Origin: Kitasatospora azatica KCTC 9699
GTDB lineage: Bacteria > Actinomycetota > Actinomycetes > Streptomycetales > Streptomycetaceae
Length of the DNA stretch: 64,000 nucleotides
Direction of reading: 5' to 3'
Assembly (NCBI RefSeq): GCF_000744785.1
Contig: NZ_JQMO01000002.1
Location: forward strand, 682,001-746,000
Positions 56,369 through 63,803 of the stretch are shown here, in pieces. The notes beneath the pieces are model-generated. The model saw nothing but the letters and a program-made list of their open reading frames with translations. It ran no database searches and was not told the origin of the DNA. The translations under genes and the position numbers were made by a program. The first letter of the stretch is position 1. Every line of letters starts with the position of its first letter.

Positions 56369-57111
56369 GTCGTTTGCTCTTCGTCACCGGCACCGGCACC
56401 GAGGTCGGCAAGACCGCGGTCACGGCGGCGATCGCCGCGCTCGCGGTGCGGGCCGGACGGTCGGTGGCCGTGCTCAAGCCCGGGCAGACCGGCGTGGCGC
56501 CCGGCGAGCCGGGTGACGCGCAGGAGGTCGGACGACTGGCCGGCGCGGGCGTGACGCTGCGCGAGCTGGCACGGTATCCGGAGCCGCTGGCGCCGGACAC
56601 CGCCGCCCGGCGGTCGGGGCTTCCCGCACTGACGCTTGATCAGGTCGTGTCCGGCGTCAATGCTTTGACGCCTCATCATGACCTGACCCTGGTCGAAGGT
56701 GCGGGCGGCCTGCTGGTCCGCTACAACGAGGACGGGCTGACCCTGGCCGACATGGCACAGGCCCTGGACGCCGAGGTGCTGACCGTGGTGACGGCCGGTC
56801 TCGGCAGCCTCAACACCACCTCGCTCAACGCGGAGGCACTGCGCGCCCGCGGGCTGCGCAGCGCCGGCATCGTGATCGGCAGCTGGCCCGGCGACCCGGA
56901 CCTCGCGATGCGCTGCAACCTCGCCGACCTCCCCAAGGACGCCGGCGCCCCGCTGCTCGGCGCCCTCCCCGCCGGGGCGACGGCGCAGGCAGCGGGCTTC
57001 GCCGACCGTGCGGCGGCGGCGCTGGCCCCGGCCCTCGGCGGGCACTGGGACGCGGCGGCCTTCGCCGAGGAGTTCACGGCAGAGTTCACGGCGGAGTTCG
57101 CGGCGCGGTAG
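56365..57111 (+). CDS. bioD: dethiobiotin synthetase
   Basis: 248 residues. P-loop [12 protein letters not shown] at the start, [29 protein letters not shown] in the middle. Makes dethiobiotin from diaminopelargonate, CO2 and ATP. Ends in a short repeated [11 protein letters not shown] tail. Completes the bioB-bioA-bioD operon. Confidence 0.95.
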   Translation: MSRLLFVTGTGTEVGKTAVTAAIAALAVRAGRSVAVLKPGQTGVAPGEPGDAQEVGRLAGAGVTLRELARYPEPLAPDTAARRSGLPALTLDQVVSGVNALTPHHDLTLVEGAGGLLVRYNEDGLTLADMAQALDAEVLTVVTAGLGSLNTTSLNAEALRARGLRSAGIVIGSWPGDPDLAMRCNLADLPKDAGAPLLGALPAGATAQAAGFADRAAAALAPALGGHWDAAAFAEEFTAEFTAEFAAR

Positions 57112-57148
57112 GCCTCGGCCCGGCCCCGGGCAATCGGCGAGCCGGTCG

Positions 57149-57172
57149 GTCCGTCAGTCCGTCAGTCCGTCA
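57149..57172. repeat. triple GTCCGTCA repeat
   Basis: Three adjacent 8-bp units at the convergent junction between bioD and the acetyltransferase gene. Confidence 0.6.
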
Positions 57173-57629
57173 GCGGCTTGACCCACCGGCGCCAGTGGTC
57201 CTCACGGGTGTAGCCGGCGGCCTGCCAGGTGCGCCGACCGAGCTCGTTGCGTTCCAGCACCATGGCGTCGGCGCGGCGGCCGCCGAGGGCGGTGAACCGT
57301 TCCTCGGCCGCCGCCAGCAGGGCCGCGCCGATGCCCTGGCGGCGGTGCTCGGGGTCGACCGCGAGGCGGTAGAGGGAGGCGCGCCAGCCGTCCCAGCCGG
57401 CGATCACCGTCCCGACCACCGCACCCGTGCGCTCGGCGACGATCAGCGCCTCGGGGTCGCGCTCCAGCAGGCGGGCCACACCGGCCGGGTCGTCGGTGAT
57501 GCTGGTGCCCTCGGCCGCCCGGGCCCAGAAGGCCAGCAGGGCGGGGATCTCCTCGACGACAGCCGGTCGGATGATCAGATCAGTCATGCGCCCAGCTCTA
57601 CCAGCCGACTTGGCCCGAGCACCGGCCAT
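57162..57629 (-). CDS. GNAT acetyltransferase
   Basis: 155 residues if read from ATG 57629, where GAGG sits 6 nt upstream and the ATG follows the methyltransferase TGA by one base; the family-typical start MTDLIIRPAVVEEIPALL would be ATG 57587. Acetyl-CoA motif YRLAVDPEHRRQGIGAALLAAAEERF near residue 100. Substrate unknown. Coupled to the methyltransferase and in line with the MNIO gene, so it may be part of that locus. Confidence 0.85.
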   Translation of the reverse strand: MAGARAKSAGRAGRMTDLIIRPAVVEEIPALLAFWARAAEGTSITDDPAGVARLLERDPEALIVAERTGAVVGTVIAGWDGWRASLYRLAVDPEHRRQGIGAALLAAAEERFTALGGRRADAMVLERNELGRRTWQAAGYTREDHWRRWVKPLTD

Positions 57630-57630
57630 T

Positions 57631-58362
57631 TCAATCCTCGGGACGACCCAGCTCCCAGACCGTGGTGGTCTTGAGGGCGGTGTCCTCCAGGTCGGCCACC
57701 ACCGGCACTTCGTACGCGGCCAGCGCCGTGAACCGCTCCCGCGGCAGGTACGCCCGTCCCGGGTCGCCGACGATCACTCGCGCTCCCCTGGCCTGCGCCC
57801 GCTCCAGGAACGGCAGGAACCGCGCGGCCATCGCCCGCTCGTAGAACACGTCCCCCGCGAGCACCACCTCGGCCGGACCGCCGTCACCGTCGAGCAGGTC
57901 CTCGAACGCCGCGTCCACCCGGACGCCGTTCGCCACGGCGTTGATGCCGATTGCCGCCACCGCGTAGGCGTCGATCTCGGCGGCCCGCACCGCGCTCGCA
58001 CCACGCAGCGCAGCCGCGATCCCGACCAGTCCGGAGCCTGCCGCCAGGTCCAGCACGGTCCGCCCCGCCACCAGTTCGGGATGGTCGAGCACGTACCGGG
58101 CGACCGCCACCCCGCCGGCCCAGGCGAAGGCCCAGAACGGCGGCGGCAGCCCGATCTCGCCGCGCGCCGACTCCGTCGTCTCCCACAGCGCGATGGCGTC
58201 CTCGGCCATCTGCAGGCGGACCTCGGGCACCGAAGGAACGGGCGTCAGGCGAGTCTGGGCCCGCACGAAAGCGGCATCCGACAGAGCGGCGGTGCCCGAT
58301 CCAGCAGCTGTACCCGATCCAGCGGCGGTACCAGGTTCAAGGGCGCTGAGCGCGTTCGACAT
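57631..58362 (-). CDS. class I SAM methyltransferase (Nnt1/ETFB-type)
   Basis: 243 residues. SAM loop VLDLAAGSGLVGIAAALRGASAVRAAEID and a post-II LAGDVFYERAMA region; the preceding PPPFWAFAWAGGVAVARYVLDHP is typical of the ETFB-lysine methyltransferase group of protein methyltransferases. N-terminus carries GTAAGS repeats. TATGCT 6 nt before the ATG suggests a leaderless message, though it lies only 30 nt after the MNIO stop. Could methylate a protein or peptide substrate. Confidence 0.88.
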   Translation of the reverse strand: MSNALSALEPGTAAGSGTAAGSGTAALSDAAFVRAQTRLTPVPSVPEVRLQMAEDAIALWETTESARGEIGLPPPFWAFAWAGGVAVARYVLDHPELVAGRTVLDLAAGSGLVGIAAALRGASAVRAAEIDAYAVAAIGINAVANGVRVDAAFEDLLDGDGGPAEVVLAGDVFYERAMAARFLPFLERAQARGARVIVGDPGRAYLPRERFTALAAYEVPVVADLEDTALKTTTVWELGRPED

Positions 58363-58368
58363 GCTCGC

Positions 58369-58374
58369 AGCATA
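58369..58374 (-). promoter_or_regulatory. -10 hexamer TATGCT, leaderless geometry
   Basis: Ends 6 nt before the ATG at 58362 on the minus strand. Confidence 0.5.
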
Positions 58375-58392
58375 GAGCCACGGCCGGCCGCC

Positions 58393-59874
58393 TCAGGCGC
58401 TGCTGCGCTCCGGCGCGCGGTCGTCGACCAGCCGGACCCGGTGTGGGCCGCGCGGTGCGCCGACCGGGAGGCGGCCGGCGCCGAGGGCAGCCAGCAGGGC
58501 GGTCGGCTCGGTGTCGAGCTCGACCGTCTGCGGCTCCCCGTCGAGCTGCACCCGGATGAGACCGAGGTCGAGTTCGAGCACGTCGCTCAACCACTCGACG
58601 GCCGGGCGGGCGCGGCGCAGGTGGTCGGCGAAGGCGAACGCCTCCTGAGTGGCGAAGAGCGGCGGCGGCTGGGCTCGTGTGTAACCGTCCAGCAGCTCGC
58701 GTACGCCCTCGGTGCCGAGGGTGAGGAGCAGCAGGCGAAGAGTGTGCACCAGGGTGCCGACCAAGGCGCCGGCCCGGAACTCGCTGACCAACTCGCGCAG
58801 CAGCGGCAGCGCGGGGTCGGCTGCCAACTCCCGGGCGAGCGGGCTGTCCGGGCTCCGCCCGATCACCAGGCTGCCGAGCGTGTGCTCCCATTCCTGTGGC
58901 GAGCACTCCTGAGGCGAGCACTCCCGTGGCGACCCCTCCTGTGGCGACACCGGGTCCGGGCCCGCCTGCGCTGGCAGCGGCGACCGCCACGGTCGGGGCA
59001 GGTCGGCAGCCGGGTGCTGGGGCCACATCTCCCGTACCCGGACCAGCAGGTCGCGGACCTCTGCCGCCTCCAGCTGTGTGACGGCTGGGCCCACCACCTC
59101 GAAGAGCACCGCGCGCAGCGCCGGCAGGCGGGGAAGCACCCGCGCGGCGAGATCGAGCAACTCCTGGTCCGGCAGTCCGCTGTGTGCGTCCAGCCAGTAG
59201 CCCCGGTGTTCGAGGCCGCCGGCCAGGTGCACCTCCCAGACCCGGTCCAGCGGCAGGTCGGCGAGTAGCTGCTCAACCCCGCCGCGGCCGTTGCGCTCGT
59301 TGGCCAGCACGTTGTGAAGGTCCAGCAGCAGACCGCACCCGGCGCCCTCGGCCACGCGCGCGACGAACTCTCCGTCAGGCAGTTCGTCGGGGCGCGGCCG
59401 CAGGTAGTTGGTGCCAATCTCGACCGCGAGCGGCACGGGCAGCCGGTCCATCATCGTCCGCACGGAGCTGACACTGTGCCGGACACCGGAGGCAGTCTGG
59501 CGCGGCGGCAGCATGAAACCCGTGCGGAACTCGGCGCCGCCGCCCTGGCCCGGCGGCCGTACCCGGTTGAACGCCAGGTGCTCGCTCACCCAGGGCGTGC
59601 CGAGCCGCTCGGCGAGCTGGGCGAAGCGGTCGAGCTGCTCGCCGTCCGGCTGCAGGCACCCTCCGACCGGGTTGCCGATCCCGTGCAGGAGGCGGGCTCC
59701 AGGCAGATCGGCCAGTCGACGCAGCGCCTCCTCGTCGACGTCGATTTCGCCATCGGTCCGGGTCCGCCACAGGGTCTGCGGCTCGATCTCGACGACCTCC
59801 AGCAGATCGCCGCACGCTGCCATGACCCGGTCCAGTCCGGGCGCGTGGGTGAGCCCGACGCCGAGCCGGGTCAT
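58393..59874 (-). CDS. MNIO (DUF692) enzyme fused to a C-terminal partner-like domain
   Basis: 493 residues. Residues 1-285 are a DUF692/MNIO TIM barrel with the expected iron ligands: His64 (LLHGIGN), His99 (SEHLAFN), Glu152 (VEIGTNYL), Asp185/His187 (LLDLHNVLANE), His216 (VHLAGG), Asp229/His231 (LDAHSG) and Glu259. Residues 310-329 are four SPQEC-like repeats. The C-terminal ~160 residues (LVIGRSPDSPLARELAADPALPLLRELV to the end) form a helical domain that may correspond to the separate partner proteins of MbnB/TglH-type enzymes. Family chemistry is oxidative rearrangement of Cys residues in ribosomal peptides. Begins 6 nt after the small peptide gene. Confidence 0.88.
   Translation of the reverse strand: MTRLGVGLTHAPGLDRVMAACGDLLEVVEIEPQTLWRTRTDGEIDVDEEALRRLADLPGARLLHGIGNPVGGCLQPDGEQLDRFAQLAERLGTPWVSEHLAFNRVRPPGQGGGAEFRTGFMLPPRQTASGVRHSVSSVRTMMDRLPVPLAVEIGTNYLRPRPDELPDGEFVARVAEGAGCGLLLDLHNVLANERNGRGGVEQLLADLPLDRVWEVHLAGGLEHRGYWLDAHSGLPDQELLDLAARVLPRLPALRAVLFEVVGPAVTQLEAAEVRDLLVRVREMWPQHPAADLPRPWRSPLPAQAGPDPVSPQEGSPRECSPQECSPQEWEHTLGSLVIGRSPDSPLARELAADPALPLLRELVSEFRAGALVGTLVHTLRLLLLTLGTEGVRELLDGYTRAQPPPLFATQEAFAFADHLRRARPAVEWLSDVLELDLGLIRVQLDGEPQTVELDTEPTALLAALGAGRLPVGAPRGPHRVRLVDDRAPERSSA
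58888..58947 (-). repeat. four 15-bp coding repeats in the MNIO linker
   Basis: Encodes SPQEG-SPREC-SPQEC-SPQEW (residues 310-329). Third-position changes show the copies are old or drifting. Confidence 0.7.
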
Positions 59875-59880
59875 GGTCCG

Positions 59881-60129
59881 TCAGCCCCCGAAGCCGACGG
59901 TTCCGACCGCCGGCGCGACCTGGCCGGCCGGGTTCACCACGAAGTCCGAGGTGACGTTGAACCGGATGTCGCGCCCGGAGTGGCAGTGCGGGCAACCGAG
60001 CTGCGTCATCACCTCCTTGAGCACCCCCTGCATCTGATCGAGGTCGCTCGCCACCGACATCGGCACGGTGATGTTGACCGGGACCCGCCACGGGTCCGGA
60101 ACCGGCCCACTGGCCTGGCCATTCGACAT
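59881..60129 (-). CDS. 82-residue small protein, candidate MNIO substrate
   Basis: Starts MSNGQASGPVPDPWRVPVNI with AAGGAG 5 nt upstream. Helical middle (SVASDLDQMQGVLKEVMTQL), then a compact CPHCHSG (Cys46, His48, Cys49, His50) followed by RDIRFNVTSDFVVNPAGQV and a Gly-rich end (GTVGFGG). No signal peptide. Placed 6 nt before the MNIO gene, in the position that RiPP precursors hold in MNIO loci. It could instead be a metal-binding accessory protein. Confidence 0.8.
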   Translation of the reverse strand: MSNGQASGPVPDPWRVPVNITVPMSVASDLDQMQGVLKEVMTQLGCPHCHSGRDIRFNVTSDFVVNPAGQVAPAVGTVGFGG

Positions 60130-60383
60130 GTCGACTCCTTCGCTCCGGCGGCACTCCGGCTCCGGTCGGGAGCCCTGGCAGCTGTGTCGCCGTGCGGCCA
60201 TCTTGGCGACCGCCGATTACACGCGGCAACTGTACGCGCCGATCCGGATGCGGACCGTCACCAAACGTCGACGGCCGGTCGCAGCCTCGCCGACCACCGC
60301 CGTAGGTCAACTTTCGATACCGAACCAGTCATGAGCTGCACGGATGCTCGCGGCCAGGAGGGGGCGGGGCTAGGATCCGGCTG
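60130..60383. other. divergent intergenic region, 254 bp
   Basis: Separates the small MNIO-linked gene (minus) from the ROK leader (plus). No supported gene. Local AT-richer patches at about 60215-60232 and 60310-60325 could hold the minus promoter; no clear -35/-10 pair. Confidence 0.4.
60371..60376 (+). promoter_or_regulatory. -10 hexamer TAGGAT for a leaderless uORF
   Basis: TAGGAT ends 7 nt before the ATG at 60384. Confidence 0.55.
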
Positions 60384-60419
60384 ATGCCCTTCGGCCTGCG
60401 GCACTCCCTCGTGGCGTAG
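60384..60419 (+). CDS. leaderless 11-codon uORF (MPFGLRHSLVA)
   Basis: ATG CCC TTC GGC CTG CGG CAC TCC CTC GTG GCG TAG, ending 91 nt before the ROK TTG start. Its ATG falls where transcription should begin. Not in frame with the ROK gene. Reads as a regulatory leader peptide; could be chance. Confidence 0.5.
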   Translation: MPFGLRHSLVA

Positions 60420-60510
60420 CCGCTGGGCCTTTGCTCGCGGGGTGGTGGATGCCCGTGGACACTCGTCACCGCGCGCCAGGGCAGTCGCGCGAACGCGGAA
60501 AGGCAGCGAT

Positions 60511-61668
60511 TTGGCGGATCGGCTCACCGGAGGAGACTCCTCGCTGCTGCGTCGGATCAACGCCGCCGTCACCCTGCGCGCGCTGCGCGACGGGCAGGCC
60601 GTGACCCTGACCCAGCTGGTCGGCGACACCGGGCTGTCCCGTCCGACCGTCGAGGGCGTGATCGAGGGCCTGGTCGAGTCCGGCCTGGTCGCCGAGGTCG
60701 AGCAGACCCAGGACGGCGGCCGCCAGCGCGGTCGCCCGGCCCGCTGGTTCCGGTTCCGCGCCGAGGCCGGGCACATCCTGGGCGTCGAGATCGGCGTGCA
60801 CGTGGTCCGGGTGGTGCTCGCCGACCTGGCCGGCGATCAGGTGGGCAGCTACGCCCGCGAGGTGGACGAGACGCTGGACGCCGAGGAGCGGCTGGGCGCG
60901 GTGCGCACCGCCGTCGCCGAACTGCTGCGCAAGGCCGGGGTCTCCCGGGACAGCCTCTGGGCGGTCGGCGTCGGCAGCCCCGGGATCGTGGACAAGGACG
61001 GCTCGGTGCGCCTGGGCACCGCGATGCCCGGCTGGACCGGCCTCGACCTGGGCGCCCGGCTGCGCCGCTCGTTCCGCTGTCCGGTGCTGATCGAGAACGA
61101 CGCCAACCTGGCCGCGATCGCCGAACACTGGCAGGGCGTCGCGGTCGGCATGGGCGATGTGGTCTTCGTCCTGGCCGGGCTGAGCCCCGGCGCCGGTTCG
61201 CTGATCAACGGCCGGCTGCACCGAGGCTTCGGCGGCGCTGCCGGCGAGATCGGCGCACTGCACCTGCTCGGCCAGGAGGCCACGCCCGAGCGGCTGCTCT
61301 CCACCACCGGCAAGCCGCTCGACCCGCTGGACGAGGCCGCCGTGGCCCGGGTGCTGACGCTGGCTCGGGAGGGCGACGAGGTCGCCAAGGTGGCGATGGA
61401 CCGCTTCCTGCGCCGCCTGGTGCACGATGTCGCGGCCCTGGTGCTGGCCATCGACCCGCAGCTGGTGGTGGTCGGCGGCTGGGCGGCCGGCCTGGACGAC
61501 GTGCTGGACCCGCTGCGCGAGCAGCTGGCCCAGTACTGCCTGCGGGCCCCCGAGGTGGCGCTCTCCTCGCTGGGCGAGGACGTGGTGGCGCTGGGCGCGC
61601 TGCGGCTGGCGCTGGATCAGGTGGAGGAGCAGCTCTTCGCGGTGGACCAGCCGGTCTCCCGGGGGTGA
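60511..61668 (+). CDS. ROK family transcriptional regulator
   Basis: 385 residues from a TTG with GGAAAGG 7 nt upstream. Winged helix near the start (LTQLVGDTGLSRPTVEGVIEGLVESGLV), then the ROK domain (GHILGVEIGVHVVRVVLADL; IENDANLAAIAEH; GLSPGAGSLINGRL; GAAGEIGALHL). As with the other ROK protein here, the CxCGxxGC zinc site of sugar kinases is absent. Probable sugar-responsive regulator. A GTG at 60442 would extend it by 23 residues but has no ribosome site. Confidence 0.88.
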   Translation: MADRLTGGDSSLLRRINAAVTLRALRDGQAVTLTQLVGDTGLSRPTVEGVIEGLVESGLVAEVEQTQDGGRQRGRPARWFRFRAEAGHILGVEIGVHVVRVVLADLAGDQVGSYAREVDETLDAEERLGAVRTAVAELLRKAGVSRDSLWAVGVGSPGIVDKDGSVRLGTAMPGWTGLDLGARLRRSFRCPVLIENDANLAAIAEHWQGVAVGMGDVVFVLAGLSPGAGSLINGRLHRGFGGAAGEIGALHLLGQEATPERLLSTTGKPLDPLDEAAVARVLTLAREGDEVAKVAMDRFLRRLVHDVAALVLAIDPQLVVVGGWAAGLDDVLDPLREQLAQYCLRAPEVALSSLGEDVVALGALRLALDQVEEQLFAVDQPVSRG

Positions 61669-61679
61669 CGGACACGCGC

Positions 61680-61713
61680 GAAGGCCCGGACTCCGTACGG
61701 AGTCCGGGCCTTC
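61680..61713. terminator. 34-bp perfect palindrome between convergent genes
   Basis: 17-bp arms meeting at GT-AC with no loop bases (61680-61696 with 61697-61713); a few loop pairs must open. Serves the ROK gene (+) and perhaps the GntR gene (-). Confidence 0.75.
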
Positions 61714-61737
61714 ACGCTTTGGTACCCGCTTGCTGCC

Positions 61738-61805
61738 GGCTTGCTGCTCGTCGCTGCTCGTTGCTTGGCTTGCTGCTCGTCGCTACCGGCTTGCTGCTCG
61801 TTGCT
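61738..61805. repeat. three copies of an 18-bp repeat
   Basis: GGCTTGCTGCTCGTCGCT at 61738-61755 and 61767-61784, and GGCTTGCTGCTCGTTGCT at 61788-61805, with extra GCTGCTCG pieces between and after. Non-coding, just beyond the GntR stop. Confidence 0.7.
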
Positions 61806-61821
61806 GCTCGCCGCTGCTCGC

Positions 61822-62619
61822 TCAGGAGGCGGTGCGTGCCGAGGCCGCGACCGGGGTGACCTCCACCAGGCCGGTCTCGCCGAAGGTCAGCCGGCAGGTG
61901 TCGGCGCGGTAGGTCGCCACGGCGAGCGCCGCCAGCCGACCGCCCGAGGCGTACTGGGTGGTGACCACCAGCACCGGGGTGCCCGGCGGGCGCTGCAACA
62001 GCTGCGCCTCGTCCGCCTCGGCGACGCCGAGCTCCACCGATCGCGACTCGCCGTCCACGGTGAGCCGCTCCAGCCGGCGCAGCACCGTGCGGCCCTGCTC
62101 CTCACGACCCGGCTCCTCGCCCTCGGCCGCCGCGCCGGACAGCCGGATCGCGGGCAGTCGGGCCAGCGCGGAGTCCGGCACGTGCAGCGACTCGGTGGCG
62201 ACCGTCTGCCCCTGCGCGACGCGCACCCGGCGGACCGTGTAGACGGTCTCGCCGGCCGGCACGCCGAGCGCCTTGGCCAGCTGCTCGGTGGCCGGGGCGA
62301 TCACGCAGTCGACGGTCTGCCAGACCTGCTCGCGGCTGCCGCCGGGCCAGCCCTCCTCGCGCCGGCTGACCGGGACGCCGACCCGAGGCGCGGCCACCAG
62401 GGTGCCGATGCCACGGCGGCGGACCAGACGGCCCTCCATCTCCAGCTGGTCGAGGGCCTGGCGCAGGGTCGCCCGGGCCACGCCGAAGCGGGCGGCGAGC
62501 TCGCGCTCGTTCGGGATCACCTGGCCGGTGGAGAACTCCGAGTCGATGGCGCGCAGCAGGACCGTGCGCAGGTGCCAGTACTTCGGCTCCGGTACCGCCG
62601 TGAGCTGAGCTGTCCCCAC
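61822..62619 (-). CDS. GntR/HutC family regulator with UTRA domain
   Basis: 265 residues from GTG 62619, with GGAGG 5 nt upstream. N-terminal winged helix IPNERELAARFGVARATLRQALDQLEMEGRLVRRRGIGTLVA at about 33-75, then UTRA effector domain (ETVYTVRRVRVAQGQTVATESLHVPDS). Members often sense phosphosugars or amino sugars. A palindrome with flanking direct repeats lies upstream. Confidence 0.9.
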   Translation of the reverse strand: MGTAQLTAVPEPKYWHLRTVLLRAIDSEFSTGQVIPNERELAARFGVARATLRQALDQLEMEGRLVRRRGIGTLVAAPRVGVPVSRREEGWPGGSREQVWQTVDCVIAPATEQLAKALGVPAGETVYTVRRVRVAQGQTVATESLHVPDSALARLPAIRLSGAAAEGEEPGREEQGRTVLRRLERLTVDGESRSVELGVAEADEAQLLQRPPGTPVLVVTTQYASGGRLAALAVATYRADTCRLTFGETGLVEVTPVAASARTAS

Positions 62620-62738
62620 CGTATCCTCCACCCTGGCCGGCCTTAGGTCGCTGTGGGGCGGCCGCCGGCATCTCGAAGGACCGTGTGCGCCCCGGCCGGA
62701 CCGGCAGATTCTGCCAGGTGAGGGCTCGGGCTTTATCC

Positions 62739-62761
62739 GTCCTTCTTTATTAAAGGTCCTT
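62739..62761. promoter_or_regulatory. candidate GntR operator
   Basis: CTTTA-T-TAAAG (62745-62755) flanked by two GTCCTT direct repeats (62739-62744 and 62756-62761). AT-rich spot about 120 bp before both the GntR start and the exoIII start. Confidence 0.5.
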
Positions 62762-62866
62762 GCAGTAAGTGACCCTAGGGGGTGCCGCGGGAGATGGTCA
62801 AGACCAATGACGGAGCCTTGACCGGCCCGCGACACGCGGCTGCCCGACCCCCGGAAGGACGGCGGG

Positions 62867-62872
62867 TAGGCT
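62867..62872 (+). promoter_or_regulatory. -10 hexamer TAGGCT, leaderless geometry
   Basis: TAGGCT ends 6 nt before the GTG at 62879. Confidence 0.55.
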
Positions 62873-62878
62873 GCCCGG

Positions 62879-63691
62879 GTGACGTACGTGGTGACGAGTG
62901 TGAACGTGAACGGAATTCGGGCCGCCGCGAAGAAGGGGTTCGTGGAGTGGCTCGCGAACACCGAGGCGGATGTCCTGTGCCTTCAGGAGGTCCGCGCGGA
63001 GGTCGACCAACTGCCGCGCGAGATCCTTGAGTTGGACGGTTGGCACGCATTCTGGGCGCCGGCCGCCGCCAAGGGCCGGGCCGGCGTGGCGATCCTCTCC
63101 CGGATCGAGCCGCAGCGCAGCAAGATCGGGTTCGATTCGGATGAATTCGACAATTCGGGCAGATATCTTGAAATCGACCTCCCGGGCCTGACCGTCGCCA
63201 GCCTCTACCTGCCCTCCGGTGAAGTCGGCACCGAGCGCCAGGACGAGAAGGAACGCTTCATGGCCGAGTTCCTCACCCACCTCACCGAGCTGCGCACCCG
63301 CGCCGCCGCCGACGGCCGCGAGGTCGTGGTCTGCGGCGACTGGAACATCGCGCACCAGGAGGCGGACCTGAAGAACTGGAAGGCCAACCAGAAGGCCGCC
63401 GGCTTCCTCCCCGAGGAACGCGCCTGGCTCACCCAGGTCCTCGACGAGGCCGGCTACGTCGACATCGTCCGCCGCCACCACCCCGACCAGCCCGGCCCCT
63501 ACACCTGGTGGTCCTACCGCGGCCGCGCCTTCGACAACGACTCCGGCTGGCGGATCGACTACCTGATGACCAGTCAGAAACTCGCGGACGCTTGCGTCTC
63601 AGCGTGCGTCGAAAAGGCCCCTTCTCACGACGCACGCTGGTCAGACCACGCACCAGTGACCGCCGCCTTCGACCTCGACCAACTCCTGTAG
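62879..63691 (+). CDS. xthA: exodeoxyribonuclease III
   Basis: 270 residues of the EEP fold. SVNVNGIRAAAKKG, LCLQEVRAEVDQLP with catalytic Glu, CGDWNIAHQEADLKNWKANQKAAGF with Asp/Asn, TWWSYRGRAFDNDSGWRIDYLMTS and the His in HDARWSDHAPVTAAFDL. AP endonuclease and 3'-5' exonuclease in base-excision repair. GTG start, leaderless geometry. Confidence 0.95.
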   Translation: MTYVVTSVNVNGIRAAAKKGFVEWLANTEADVLCLQEVRAEVDQLPREILELDGWHAFWAPAAAKGRAGVAILSRIEPQRSKIGFDSDEFDNSGRYLEIDLPGLTVASLYLPSGEVGTERQDEKERFMAEFLTHLTELRTRAAADGREVVVCGDWNIAHQEADLKNWKANQKAAGFLPEERAWLTQVLDEAGYVDIVRRHHPDQPGPYTWWSYRGRAFDNDSGWRIDYLMTSQKLADACVSACVEKAPSHDARWSDHAPVTAAFDLDQLL

Positions 63692-63728
63692 CACAGAAAG
63701 AAGATCAGGCAATTGGTATCGGCTATCG

Positions 63729-63763
63729 CGGTCGTCGCACTGTCTGTCCCAGAGCGACGACCG
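63729..63763 (+). terminator. hairpin after exoIII gene
   Basis: CGGTCGTCGC (63729-63738) and GCGACGACCG (63754-63763), 15-nt loop, 37 nt past the stop. Confidence 0.55.
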
Positions 63764-63803
63764 AGGCTGCCACTAGCCTGCAACTGGACTACGCAACGAT
63801 CCG

